64,000 nt of DNA from Psychroflexus gondwanensis ACAM 44 (GTDB lineage: Bacteria > Bacteroidota > Bacteroidia > Flavobacteriales > Flavobacteriaceae): the NCBI RefSeq assembly GCF_000355905.1, contig NZ_APLF01000008.1:62001-126000 (forward strand). The letters are read 5' to 3'. Positions 26,326-35,858 of the stretch are shown here, in pieces. The first letter of the stretch is position 1, and the number at the start of each line of letters is the position of its first letter. Both the position numbers and the translations under genes were made by a program. The notes under the pieces were generated by a model. It ran no database searches. It was given only the letters and a program-made list of their open reading frames with translations, and was not told the origin of the DNA.

Positions 26326-26499
26326 CATCTACTGCTGGTACTACAAATGCAATAGATGAAGTGGATAATGCTTTAATGTTTTCATGTTCACAGACTCATG
26401 CCACATGCAATAGACTATCCTCCAGGAGATTTTGGTGGATTTGATAGATGTATGGTTAGGGGAGGATGTGCTGGAGAACAGCCAATCCAAAGCTTATAA
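26269..26499 (+). pseudogene. Frameshifted copy of the short secreted Cys peptide gene
   Basis: It starts MKLLKSSF like the intact peptide gene at 20460, but has four T instead of five where the intact gene reads TCCTTTTTAGG, giving an early TAG at 26293. Restoring one base continues the signal peptide (LGTVFLFALGTASTAGTTNA) and a mature part with CSQTHATC. A second shift near 26400 is needed to reach the likely end, a frame with RCMVRGGCAGEQ and a TAA at 26497-26499. The mature part is unlike that of copy 1. A sequencing error in the T run is possible. Confidence 0.6.
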
Positions 26500-26510
26500 T
26501 TAAAAACCTT

Positions 26511-26576
26511 TAATCTTTGCTCTTATCTATGAACATTCTCAAAATAATTACTTAGAATGACAGCAAAGATTATTTT
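26511..26576 (+). terminator. Hairpin after the broken peptide gene
   Basis: TAATCTTTGCT pairs with AGCAAAGATTA over a 40-base interval that itself contains CATTCT / AGAATG, followed by TTTTAATT. It is at the same relative place as the terminator of copy 1 but with unrelated sequence. Confidence 0.55.
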
Positions 26577-26589
26577 AATTAATATTAAA

Positions 26590-26613
26590 ATGAAAGATTA
26601 CGATAAGAGGTAA
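26590..26613 (+). repeat. Remnant of a GLPGLI gene 3' end
   Basis: ATGAAAGATTACGATAAGAG then a stop and TAATG repeat the last codons and spacer of the GLPGLI gene ending at 25218. The sequence lies directly before the third GLPGLI gene and shows that the original tandem junction was split by insertion of leader B and the peptide gene. Confidence 0.7.
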
Positions 26614-26615
26614 TA

Positions 26616-27395
26616 ATGAACAGAAATCTTAAAAAAATAAAGCTCATGACTAAACACACAATAAATTCCAGCATTCTTTTAGTTCTCCTATTCATTGGTT
26701 TTAATAGCCAATCACAAGATATTAACGGTAAAATAACCTATAAAGGGGTAGTGAAACAGACGTTCGTGGATAGTGCTGTAGCAGCTATCAAAAAAGAAAA
26801 AATCAGTATGTCTTATAAAAAAGATATCATTTATGCCATGGAAAATGCACACCCAGATGAATTTGTGCTCAGTTTTAAAAAAGATGAATCTTATTACTAC
26901 AAGGAACCAACTCTCGAGAAAAACATAGATTTAATGGGGAGTAGGGCAGGTAGTTCGCCTTACTATGTTAATAAAACCCTTAATAAAACGATACAGGTGA
27001 GTAGCGTTCTAGGTAATATTGATAAAATACCCCTAGAATGGGAAATTACAAACAAAACTAAAAAAATTGGTAAGTACACTTGCCGACAGGCTAAAACTAC
27101 AGAAAAGATTTACAGCAGGAATGGGTACTTTCTTTATAACAAGATTATTGCTTGGTTTGCGCCAGACATCCCAATAAGTTTTGGTCCAAAGAATTACAAT
27201 GGGCTTCCTGGATTAATCCTTCAGATTGATTATAAAGAATTCACCTTAACGGCGATAAAGATCAACTTAAATATAAAGGAGAAAGATTTAGAAATTAAGA
27301 GAGTGGATGATATTGATAAATTAGTCTCAGAGAAGGAGTCTCATAAGCGTATTGAGGAGATAATGTCTGATAGGGAGAAAATGTATAAAAACTAA
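26616..27395 (+). CDS. GLPGLI-family protein, cluster 2 gene 3
   Basis: 259 residues from the first ATG, or from ATG 26646 (MTKHTINSSILLVLLFIGF), which gives a normal signal peptide. The motif is in GPKNYNGLPGLILQID after IIAWFAPDIPISF; the C-terminus is MSDREKMYKN. It is clearly a paralogue of the gene at 25221. It lies just upstream of the second outer-membrane barrel gene (27-base gap), the same arrangement as cluster 1. Function unknown; exported. Confidence 0.88.
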   Translation: MNRNLKKIKLMTKHTINSSILLVLLFIGFNSQSQDINGKITYKGVVKQTFVDSAVAAIKKEKISMSYKKDIIYAMENAHPDEFVLSFKKDESYYYKEPTLEKNIDLMGSRAGSSPYYVNKTLNKTIQVSSVLGNIDKIPLEWEITNKTKKIGKYTCRQAKTTEKIYSRNGYFLYNKIIAWFAPDIPISFGPKNYNGLPGLILQIDYKEFTLTAIKINLNIKEKDLEIKRVDDIDKLVSEKESHKRIEEIMSDREKMYKN

Positions 27396-27422
27396 CTGGT
27401 AATTTCACCTTTATTTCAATTT

Positions 27423-30077
27423 ATGTCTTTTAGATTATACGTATTATTTTCTTTTTTAGTGTTATTCCAAACGGTTGGTTTTACCCAAAACTCCTTAACA
27501 GGTAAGGTAACAGACAGTCTTAATAAGCCTCTGGCCAATGCTAATATTCTTGCCGAGCCCAAAGATTCTCTGCAACAAATAAAGTTCGCCATTACCGATG
27601 ACAAAGGTCGGTATCGCTTAGATCTAAAATCTATACCCTATACAGTGACGGCGAATTATTTGGGCTTTGCCAAAAAAAGTTTTGATATACAACTAGACAG
27701 GGATAAGACCCAAAATATTATATTAAAAGAAAGTGCAGAAGGCCTTGAGGAAGTGGTGCTAGACATGCCGATGGTTGTTAAAAAAGACACGATTTTGTAT
27801 AACGTAAACCAACTTACCACTGGCGAAGAGCGTAAGCTCAAAGACATTCTTAAGAAGCTACCAGGGATGGAAGTGGATAAGAACGGTGGTATTACCGTTA
27901 ACGGGAAAAAAGTGACCCACATGCTGGTAGAAAACAAAAAATTCTTTGGTGGAGGCACCAAGTTGGCAGTAGATAACATTCCCGCCGATGCCGTGAAACA
28001 AGTGGTGGTGCTGGATAATTACAATGAAATTGCCATGCTCAAAGACTTCCAAGAAAGCGAAGACATGGCCATAAATATCAAACTGGAAGACGATAAAAAA
28101 GACTTTGTCTTTGGAGATATAGAAGCCGGTTTGGGTAACGATGAGTTTTATAATGCCCATAGTAATCTGTTTTATTACAGTCCCAAAACCACGTTGAATG
28201 CCATAGGGAATCTTAATAATGTCCGAGAACGGGTATTTACCTACGACCAATACTTTAGATTTCAAGAAGGGATGAATTCTATATTCGATAAGGGAACGAC
28301 CACCTTTGAAGATTCTTACGACGATTTTTCAGATTTTTTGGAGAAAGAAGACGTCATCGAAAGCGATCGAAGATTTGGTGCTATCAATTTCACTCAAGAA
28401 GTGAATAATAAATTGAACATTACGGGTTATGGAATCTTTTCAAAAACCAAAGAAAGTACACTGGTAGAGTCTACCAACGAGTACAATTTGTTTACAGAAG
28501 ATAGATCTATAGCTACAGCTACCAATAACGAACTGGCCATGGGAAGCATCAGCGCGGTCTATATCCCCAATTATACCGACCAGTGGCATTTTAAGTCTCA
28601 ATTTAAAAGTGCAGATGATAGTTATACCAATACCATCAATTCTCGAGTAGACACGGTTTCCAATGCTTTTTTAAACGATCGGTTTGGTGAGCAGACCTTT
28701 TTTAATCAAACGGTGGAATGGCATAGAAAACTATCTAGAGAACATTCTTTTTCTGGAGTTGTAGATTATACCTACGATAAGTTAACGCCCAGAACCCTGT
28801 GGCAAACCAACGATGATATCTTGGCAGGACTCATTCCTATTATGGATGAGCCAAGTATAAGAATCAACCAGTTCAAACAAACCGAGAAAAACCAGATCAA
28901 GTCTATTTTTAAACACTATTGGGTACTTAACAGAAATAATCATATCTATTCTACCATCGGAAATGTCAATTTAAATCAGACTTTTTTCACTGATGATGCT
29001 CAAGAACTCGATGATGGTACTCAAAATAATTTTGGGGAAGCAGGATTCAATAATGATTTCCAATTTAGATTGAATGACGCCTTTGCTGGGGTATTCTATA
29101 AATTTAGAACGGGGATTTTTACGTTCGATCAAGGAGCATTTATCCATTATTACAGCTGGAATCCCAATCAGGAAAATACGTCGGTTAAAGACAGAGTGGT
29201 GGTTTTGCCAAATATAACCGCCAAAGCAGAAATGACTAGGAGTAAGAGTTTACAATTCAATTACGAGTTAAAATCCTCTTTTTCGGACGCTTCTCAATTT
29301 GCAAGTCGGTTTTATTTACAAAGTTATAACAGCGTGTTTAGCGGGAATACGACTTTAGAGAACACGCTAAGGCACGATTTAAATTTGCGTTTCACAAAAT
29401 CCAGAGGTTATCGAGGTTTTGGAATTTACGCCTCTGCAAACTATTCCAAACAAATAGAAGGTATTGTGAATAACGTCAACTACGAGGGTATCAATCAAGT
29501 TGTCACTCCTTTTCTTGTGGATAATTCGTCAGAAACTTGGGGCTTAAGTGGGAATGTGAGCAAAAAGATTAGTCAAATTAATTTCAGAACAGGCTTGCGT
29601 TATACCAATACAACGTTCTTACAATTCGTCAACGACATTCCTTTTGAAAATCGAAACCAAAACACCTCTTACACCCTATCTGCAAAGACACTTTACGATG
29701 ATTTTCCTGTTATAGAAATAGGGTGGAGACAAAGTTTTGGGAACTTTACCCTTAGTGATAATACCACAAATTTTGTCACCACCGAGCCCTTTATTAATTT
29801 TGATTACGACTTTTTATCGGGATTTATTGTTTCGGCAGATTTTACGTCATACACTTATCAAAATCAAACTTTAGATCAACGCAACTCCTACGAAATCGCT
29901 AATGCCTCATTACTTTATCAAAAAGAAAGCAGTGCTTGGAGTTTTAAAGTAGAAGCCCAAAATGTGTTTGACGTCCAATTCAAAAATCAAAATACCTTCA
30001 CCTCCTATATTATCTCAGATTCAAGAACTTTTATATTACCAAGAATACTTTTGTTTTCTATAGGTTACAATCTTTAA
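27423..30077 (+). CDS. TonB-receptor-like outer-membrane protein of GLPGLI cluster 2
   Basis: 884 residues. Signal peptide MSFRLYVLFSFLVLFQTVGF, carboxypeptidase-regulatory-like domain (about 22-105, LTGKVTDSLNKPLANANI), plug-like region (about 120-230; LKDILKKLPGMEVDKNGG, KKVTHMLVENKKFFGGG, DNIPADAVKQV) and a long barrel ending LLFSIGYNL. It corresponds to the 879-residue protein of cluster 1 over its full length but is strongly diverged, so the two probably handle different ligands. Last gene of the second cassette. Confidence 0.87.
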   Translation: MSFRLYVLFSFLVLFQTVGFTQNSLTGKVTDSLNKPLANANILAEPKDSLQQIKFAITDDKGRYRLDLKSIPYTVTANYLGFAKKSFDIQLDRDKTQNIILKESAEGLEEVVLDMPMVVKKDTILYNVNQLTTGEERKLKDILKKLPGMEVDKNGGITVNGKKVTHMLVENKKFFGGGTKLAVDNIPADAVKQVVVLDNYNEIAMLKDFQESEDMAINIKLEDDKKDFVFGDIEAGLGNDEFYNAHSNLFYYSPKTTLNAIGNLNNVRERVFTYDQYFRFQEGMNSIFDKGTTTFEDSYDDFSDFLEKEDVIESDRRFGAINFTQEVNNKLNITGYGIFSKTKESTLVESTNEYNLFTEDRSIATATNNELAMGSISAVYIPNYTDQWHFKSQFKSADDSYTNTINSRVDTVSNAFLNDRFGEQTFFNQTVEWHRKLSREHSFSGVVDYTYDKLTPRTLWQTNDDILAGLIPIMDEPSIRINQFKQTEKNQIKSIFKHYWVLNRNNHIYSTIGNVNLNQTFFTDDAQELDDGTQNNFGEAGFNNDFQFRLNDAFAGVFYKFRTGIFTFDQGAFIHYYSWNPNQENTSVKDRVVVLPNITAKAEMTRSKSLQFNYELKSSFSDASQFASRFYLQSYNSVFSGNTTLENTLRHDLNLRFTKSRGYRGFGIYASANYSKQIEGIVNNVNYEGINQVVTPFLVDNSSETWGLSGNVSKKISQINFRTGLRYTNTTFLQFVNDIPFENRNQNTSYTLSAKTLYDDFPVIEIGWRQSFGNFTLSDNTTNFVTTEPFINFDYDFLSGFIVSADFTSYTYQNQTLDQRNSYEIANASLLYQKESSAWSFKVEAQNVFDVQFKNQNTFTSYIISDSRTFILPRILLFSIGYNL

Positions 30078-30309
30078 TTTCTTCTGACTTTGACTCGTAA
30101 AGGCTCAATGCTTTTGAGATGTTCAGCTTTAAGTTTGAGTTAGTTTTATGTGACGTCTGGAGAAGGATGATAACTGAAGGATTTGATCGTGATTTAAAAA
30201 TGAGTTTAAATTTGAAACCCAACTCCAAAGAAAAAATGATATGGTTTTGTTTTAATTAAATTAGCATGTATACCTTATATATATAATTCAGGTCCGTTTT
30301 ATAAATCAA

Positions 30310-30831
30310 CTATTGTGTCACAAAAAAATGAGTGAGGCGTTGAGGGACTTTATCTGTAGTAAAGGTAAACGCATAGGTTTTAGATCGATCCTTAGCGGTC
30401 GAAATCACCAAAGATCCTTGGTCAATTCGAAAATAACCAGCTTGACCCTTGCAATAGCATAAACGTCCAAATACAACATTAGCGGAGGTGAGTTGCTCAT
30501 CGCTTAAGCTTAGGTTATCAGTTTTAGGGTCAATTTCGGCGTAGACAATTTCAGTATATCCGCCATCTGCAATGCGAGGATCCACACTGCGCTTGTATTC
30601 AAATTTCAGTACTGTTTTGTTTCCTTTTTTAACCTCTGGATAGAGTTGACCAATACCATCTGTAAGTAGGCTTAAGCTTGAGTTGGTTAAAACTTCGAAA
30701 GTACAGTTCCCGTCCTCGGGGCAATAGTTAGATAAGGTCTCCTTCTTCTTATCCTGAGTATTCAGGTTTTTTTGAGATTGACAGGCTAGTAGAGTACCAA
30801 TTGCTATTAAAAATAAATATCTTACGTTCAT
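30310..30831 (-). CDS. Conserved lipoprotein of unknown function
   Basis: 173 residues from ATG 30831 (MNVRYLFLIAIGTLLACQSQ), chosen because it gives a perfect lipoprotein signal with lipobox TLLAC; a longer frame upstream would run into the start of the divergent metalloprotease gene. The mature part has Cys pairs (NYCPEDGNC, GRLCYCKG) and predicted beta strands. It should be a lipid-anchored envelope protein. I recognise no named family. Divergent from the T9SS metalloprotease with 72 bases between starts. Confidence 0.8.
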   Translation of the reverse strand: MNVRYLFLIAIGTLLACQSQKNLNTQDKKKETLSNYCPEDGNCTFEVLTNSSLSLLTDGIGQLYPEVKKGNKTVLKFEYKRSVDPRIADGGYTEIVYAEIDPKTDNLSLSDEQLTSANVVFGRLCYCKGQAGYFRIDQGSLVISTAKDRSKTYAFTFTTDKVPQRLTHFFVTQ

Positions 30832-30903
30832 TAATATTAATTTAATATCTATTATGTTTACTTGCTTCTTTTTGATAATGCGAATGAAAAATCTAAACAA
30901 ATC

Positions 30904-33885
30904 ATGAAACAATTTAACTTAAAAAAAATACTATTTGTCGTTTTTGCGGCATTAATTTCAAATTTTGGATTTTCTCAAGAGGGGGTGCCCTTTTGGAGTT
31001 CTTCAGAAAAAGGAACACCTAGTCCTCAAGAGGTGATTTTTACAAAAGCAATTCCTGAGATAAGTAGTTTTTTGAAACTAGACGTTCAAGGTCTTAAAGT
31101 AAGTTTAGAAAATATACCCAAACGTGGATCTACCAAAAAATCGACCACCATACTTGGATTTCCAAATGCTGAAGGGGAATTAGAATATTTTCGGGTTATG
31201 GAAGCTTCGGTGATGACACCAGAGCTTCAATCTCAGTTCCCTATGACCAGATCTTTTGTAGGCCAAGGAATTGATAATCCTTCGGCAATGCTTCGGTTTA
31301 GTTTATCTGAGGAAAAGGGGTTAAGTTCTATGGTATTATCCGATAAAAAAACTGTTTTTATAGAGCCTTACTCTAAAAATTTGGGGACTTACATCAGTTA
31401 TGTCAACTCAGCTTCAGATCCGGTGGAAGATGATTTCAAATGTCATACAGAATCTCTAATGTCTGAGTCTACTATGTCGGATGAAGAGTATAATACGTTA
31501 AAGAATTCAGATGATGGTCAATTAAGAACCTATAGATTGGCTTTAGCGTGTACGGTAGAATATTCTCTATTTCACGGTGGCACTCTTAGTGATGTGATGG
31601 CAGCTATGAATACAACAATGACTCGTGTGAATGGGCTTTATGAACGAGATTTGGGTTTAACGATGGTCATGGTTCCAAATGAAAGTATTATTTTTCTTGG
31701 TCCAGACCCTAATTCCGATCCTTACACCAACAATAATGTTTCTGCTATGCTTGGTCAAAACCAACAAGTTTGTGATGATAACATAGGAACAGAGAATTAT
31801 GATATTGGTCACGTGTTTGGCACTGGTGGGGGTGGAGTTGCATTTTTAAATTCACCTTGTACAAATAATAAAGCTGGTGGAGTTACAGGACAATCGTCGC
31901 CCGTAGGTGATACTTTTGATGTAGATTATGTTGCCCATGAAATGGGACATCAATATGGTGGAAATCATACTCAAAATAATAATTGCAATCGATCCTCTGT
32001 TTCTGTAGAACCAGGAAGTGCTTCCACTATTATGGGATATGCTGGTATTTGTGCCCCTAATGTTCAAAACAATAGTGACGACTATTTCAACGGTGATAAC
32101 CTTAAAGAAATGTGGATAAATATTTCTCAAGGAAATTCAAGTAATTGTGGTGAAAAAACTCCCTCAGGAAATGTAGCTCCCGTCGCCGATGCTGGTCCAA
32201 ATTATTTTATTCCAAAATCTACAGCCTTTATTTTGAAGGGCTTGGCAACCGATGAGAATACAGATGATGTTTTGACTTATACCTGGGAACAAAGTGATGC
32301 TACTCCAGCCCAAATGCCTCCTCAATCTACTTCAACGGTAGGGCCCGCTTTCCGTTCCTTATTACCAACAACATCACCAGATCGATTTATGCCAAACTTT
32401 AGTACTGTGCTATCGGGTTCTCTATCTTCCACTTGGGAGGTTGTACCTTCGGTCGCTAGGACTATGGATTTCTTATTAACAGTAAGAGATAATTCTATAC
32501 TAGGGGGGAATACAAGTTCCGATGAGGTGGTTATTAGTGTAGTAGACACAACACCATTCGAAGTTCAGACCCCGCCGACATGGGCGCCAGGGTCTACCCA
32601 AACTGTTAATTGGACGGTTGGAGAAACTAATATAGCTCCAATCAGTTGCGAGACCGTTACCATTTATTTTTCAGAAGATGGAATAGATTTCTCTACTCTT
32701 TTAGCAGAGGAGGTTCCTAATTCAGGATCTGCAGAAATCACATTACCAACTATTGCAAATACAACTGAGGCTAGAATACTGGTAGAAGCTGTAGATCATA
32801 TTTTTTATTCAGTATCAGATGCTTTTAACGTCGATACTACTGCAGATTTTAATATTAATGCTATAAACGGAGATCAAAGTATTTGTAATTTTGATTTTGC
32901 TAGTTTCGAGTTTGAGTTCATTACTTCCAATGGATTTTCAGAAACAACTACGTTTACGGCTAGTGGACCTAATCAAGCTATTTATAATTTTACCCCAGGC
33001 AGTTTGAATGCAGATGGAACGTTTACATTAGAAGTGTCTAACCTTTTAGAACTTAATCCAGCAAATTATACCATCGACGTTATAGCCACATCAGCTTCTA
33101 TTACAAATTCTGTGAGCGTAAATCTTAACATTCTTAATGGAGCTTGCGTATCAGTAGCCAATACTGCATACGAAACCAGTACAACGGGGGTTATTATTAA
33201 TGATGGAGAAACGGATATTCTAAGCAATCTGAATACGGGTAAGCCTTCTGGCTACAGCGATTTTACAGATATTATTACAGATTTGAATATAAATTCTGAC
33301 TATGAACTTACTGTGAATGCTAATAGTGACGGTAATGTCCAAATCATTACCTATGTATGGATAGACTGGAATCAAAACTGTAGTTTTGATGATGCAGGCG
33401 AGCGATATGATTTAGGGACTTCCTTCAATTTGTTAAATCAACCCACTTCAGACTCTCCTTTACCTTTCTCCGTTCCTTCCAATGCAGTTTTAGGAAATAC
33501 AACTATGCGGGTCACTACAAAATACACCCCAGGTGGAGCAAATGACTTTCCACTTCCTTGCGAAAACGGGCACGATGCTGAAGTAGAAGATTATACCATT
33601 AACGTAAAAACCACTTTGAACCAGGACTCTTTTGCTCTAGAAGACTTTTCGGTTTATCCCAACCCAAGTCAAGGAGAATTTACTATTCAATTTGGTACTG
33701 CAACGAGTACATCAGTCCAGCTAAAGGTATTTGATATTCGAGGACGTGCTCTTGTTCAGAAAAACTATGAGACTTCTGGGCAGTTTAATCAAACCTTAGA
33801 TTTGCAAAATCTTGCGTCGGGAGTTTACCTCTTAGAAGTGGGTGACGGCTCTAGATCCATGACCAAAAAAATCATTATCGAGTAA
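30904..33885 (+). CDS. T9SS-secreted reprolysin-like zinc metalloprotease
   Basis: 993 residues from ATG 30904 (MKQFNLKKILFVVFAALISN signal peptide). The catalytic domain (about 200-420) has the zinc motif HEMGHQYGGNH from about residue 345 and the Met-turn STIMGYAGIC, as in metzincins. An Ig/PKD-like region (about 430-640), a GEVED domain (about 780-905; WIDWNQNCSFDDAGERYDLG) and a C-terminal T9SS type A sorting domain (about 915-993; FSVYPNPSQGEF to MTKKIIIE) follow. It is exported across the outer membrane and should digest extracellular protein. Confidence 0.95.
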   Translation: MKQFNLKKILFVVFAALISNFGFSQEGVPFWSSSEKGTPSPQEVIFTKAIPEISSFLKLDVQGLKVSLENIPKRGSTKKSTTILGFPNAEGELEYFRVMEASVMTPELQSQFPMTRSFVGQGIDNPSAMLRFSLSEEKGLSSMVLSDKKTVFIEPYSKNLGTYISYVNSASDPVEDDFKCHTESLMSESTMSDEEYNTLKNSDDGQLRTYRLALACTVEYSLFHGGTLSDVMAAMNTTMTRVNGLYERDLGLTMVMVPNESIIFLGPDPNSDPYTNNNVSAMLGQNQQVCDDNIGTENYDIGHVFGTGGGGVAFLNSPCTNNKAGGVTGQSSPVGDTFDVDYVAHEMGHQYGGNHTQNNNCNRSSVSVEPGSASTIMGYAGICAPNVQNNSDDYFNGDNLKEMWINISQGNSSNCGEKTPSGNVAPVADAGPNYFIPKSTAFILKGLATDENTDDVLTYTWEQSDATPAQMPPQSTSTVGPAFRSLLPTTSPDRFMPNFSTVLSGSLSSTWEVVPSVARTMDFLLTVRDNSILGGNTSSDEVVISVVDTTPFEVQTPPTWAPGSTQTVNWTVGETNIAPISCETVTIYFSEDGIDFSTLLAEEVPNSGSAEITLPTIANTTEARILVEAVDHIFYSVSDAFNVDTTADFNINAINGDQSICNFDFASFEFEFITSNGFSETTTFTASGPNQAIYNFTPGSLNADGTFTLEVSNLLELNPANYTIDVIATSASITNSVSVNLNILNGACVSVANTAYETSTTGVIINDGETDILSNLNTGKPSGYSDFTDIITDLNINSDYELTVNANSDGNVQIITYVWIDWNQNCSFDDAGERYDLGTSFNLLNQPTSDSPLPFSVPSNAVLGNTTMRVTTKYTPGGANDFPLPCENGHDAEVEDYTINVKTTLNQDSFALEDFSVYPNPSQGEFTIQFGTATSTSVQLKVFDIRGRALVQKNYETSGQFNQTLDLQNLASGVYLLEVGDGSRSMTKKIIIE

Positions 33886-33911
33886 ATACAATTTGATTTC
33901 AATACAATTAG

Positions 33912-33952
33912 AACTCTTTTTAGGCAGTGATTGCTTGAAAAGAGTTTTATTT
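33912..33952 (+). terminator. Terminator of the metalloprotease gene
   Basis: AACTCTTTT pairs with AAAAGAGTT around a 17-base loop, followed by TTATTTG. Its position argues against a TTG start for the next gene at 33931, which would lie inside the hairpin. Confidence 0.65.
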
Positions 33953-33957
33953 GTGAT

Positions 33958-35070
33958 ATGAATTTATCTTACTGGGAATATAAATCTTGGCTTACCAATG
34001 TAGACTACACCGTTGTGGGAAGTGGTATTGTAGGATTGAACTGCGCTTTACAACTCAAGCGACGATTTCCTAAAGCTAAGATTCTTATTTTAGAAAAAGG
34101 AATGCTCCCTCAAGGAGCGAGTACCAAAAATGCTGGCTTTGCCTGTTTTGGAAGTCTAAGTGAGCTCCTGTCCGATTTAAATTCTCATACTGAAGAGGAA
34201 GTGGTTAATCTGGTTAAAAAGCGCGTAGATGGCCTATGCCTTTTGAGAAGTACTATAGGTGACTCTGGTTTAGATTATCAAGCTCTAGGGGGTTATGAGC
34301 TATTCCCTGAAGAAGGCAATCTCTTTGAGAAGTGCCAGTCGAAAATGCCTGAAATCAATAGATGGCTAAAGCCTATTTTTGAGGCCGACGTGTTTAGTTT
34401 TAAAACCCATGATTTTGGATTTCAAAAGGTTCGAGACCGTTGTGGGTTCAATCAGTTTGAAGGGCAGATCGATACGGGCAAGATGATGGAAGCTTTGCTT
34501 CAAAAAGTTCAGACCCTCGGCATCAAGATTTTGAATCAGGTAGACGTTGAGACCTACTCTGAAGATCAAAATTCTGTAAAAATTGAGACTAATGCTTTCG
34601 CGTTTTCGTCTGCGAACTTACTCATAGCTACGAACGGCTTTGCTTCTGCCTTAGGAATTTCCAACGTTCAACCTGCAAGGAACCAGGTGCTTGTTACTAA
34701 ACCCATTAAAGATCTTCAAATTAAAGGGACGTTTCATTTGGAAGAGGGTTATTATTATTTCAGAAATATAGACCAACGTATTCTTTTAGGTGGAGGTAGG
34801 CACTTGGATCTTAAAGGAGAAACGACAACTGAGTTGAATTCTACACCTCTTGTGCAAGAGGCTTTGGAAACACTGCTTAAGCAAACCATAATCCCCGGTG
34901 TTAATTTTGAAATAGAATACCGCTGGAGTGGCATACTTGGCGTTCACACCCAGAAAAAACCTATCCTTAAGCAACTTGGTCCTCGTGTGTTTTGTGGAGT
35001 GAGACTTGGTGGTATGGGAGTCGCTATAGGAAGTCTGGTGGGTAAAGACCTCGCTGATATGATAGATTAG
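33958..35070 (+). CDS. FAD-dependent oxidoreductase (DadA/glycine-oxidase-like)
   Basis: 370 residues from ATG 33958 (MNLSYWEYKSWLTNVDYTVV). A Rossmann dinucleotide motif VVGSGIVGLNCALQL (about 19-33) binds FAD, followed by ILILEKGMLPQGASTKNAGF (about 43-62) and a C-terminal FAD contact RLGGMGVAIGSLVG. These DAO-type enzymes oxidise amino acids or amines; the substrate is unknown. The last ~85 bases and 200 bases of downstream sequence are repeated at 38698-38900, so this locus is one edge of the duplicated region to the right. Confidence 0.85.
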   Translation: MNLSYWEYKSWLTNVDYTVVGSGIVGLNCALQLKRRFPKAKILILEKGMLPQGASTKNAGFACFGSLSELLSDLNSHTEEEVVNLVKKRVDGLCLLRSTIGDSGLDYQALGGYELFPEEGNLFEKCQSKMPEINRWLKPIFEADVFSFKTHDFGFQKVRDRCGFNQFEGQIDTGKMMEALLQKVQTLGIKILNQVDVETYSEDQNSVKIETNAFAFSSANLLIATNGFASALGISNVQPARNQVLVTKPIKDLQIKGTFHLEEGYYYFRNIDQRILLGGGRHLDLKGETTTELNSTPLVQEALETLLKQTIIPGVNFEIEYRWSGILGVHTQKKPILKQLGPRVFCGVRLGGMGVAIGSLVGKDLADMID

Positions 35071-35288
35071 AAGTGCTGGTTAACATTATTAATTAGCGAC
35101 TTGTCTAGAGTCAATTTTAAGATATTAAACAAAGAGGATCTAGGATGTTTTACTACGTGTGTGACTGTAAATTTGAATACACAAAAAACCACCTTAGTAA
35201 AGAAATTTGTTATAAGCACTCTATGATTTTTAGATGTTAATCTATTGGTAGTTCATCTTATAGGTTGAAAAAACTAAAGACTGAAAGA

Positions 35289-35850
35289 TTATTTTTTGAT
35301 GAGTTTGAAATTTTTCAAAGCCTTTTCAGAGGTTTCAACGTTTATAAAATAAATTCCGTTTTCTAGATTTCCAATAAAAATTGCTTCATTATTTTGGTAA
35401 TTATTGGTTTCCAATACCAATTTCCTCGTTATATCCAATAGTCTAAGGGTTGCGTTATCTGCTTGGTCAATATAAATATAAGTTGAAGCTGGAATAGGAT
35501 AAAGTTTAATAGGAGACTCTTTTTGACTTTGAAGCGATAAACTTGAACTAAAGGAGTCTTTCACTAAAACAAGGCTAGTCGGGTTAAATGACATAGCAGT
35601 TTCAGTTATTGAAATAGATCCCAGCGAAGAGGCTCCTATTAGAGCTTCAGTACCAAGAGGAAACTTATTGAAATCAATGATGATATCATCGCACGCATTC
35701 CTCTTTACTGCATCGGTATTTATAATTTTAATAGTCGATACACCACCATTTTGTTGGTTCTCCTTCTCTGTAGCTAAAGGTGTAGTGTGAGGGGGTGGTA
35801 GTACTTGTATTATCAATAGCTATGTCTGTATAATTAATCAGGGGTAAATG
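35289..35850 (-). pseudogene. 3' part of a T9SS surface protein gene, frameshifted
   Basis: Reads like the C-terminal ~190 residues of the intact gene at 39002-40729: [12 protein letters not shown], a frameshift around 35740 after YREGEP, then KRNACDDIIIDFNKF and a T9SS sorting domain (IKLYPIPAS to KNFKLIKK). There is no signal peptide or N-terminal part; the 5' side ends abruptly at the groEL fragment. It is not expected to give a product. Confidence 0.8.
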
Positions 35851-35858
35851 ATCTTAAA

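Noticed and set aside
28000..28265. Minus-strand frame inside the second outer-membrane barrel gene
   Set aside because: Shadow of the well-supported barrel gene.
33931..33957. TTG start for the FAD oxidoreductase
   Set aside because: It lies within the terminator hairpin of the upstream gene; ATG 33958 gives the family-like N-terminus.
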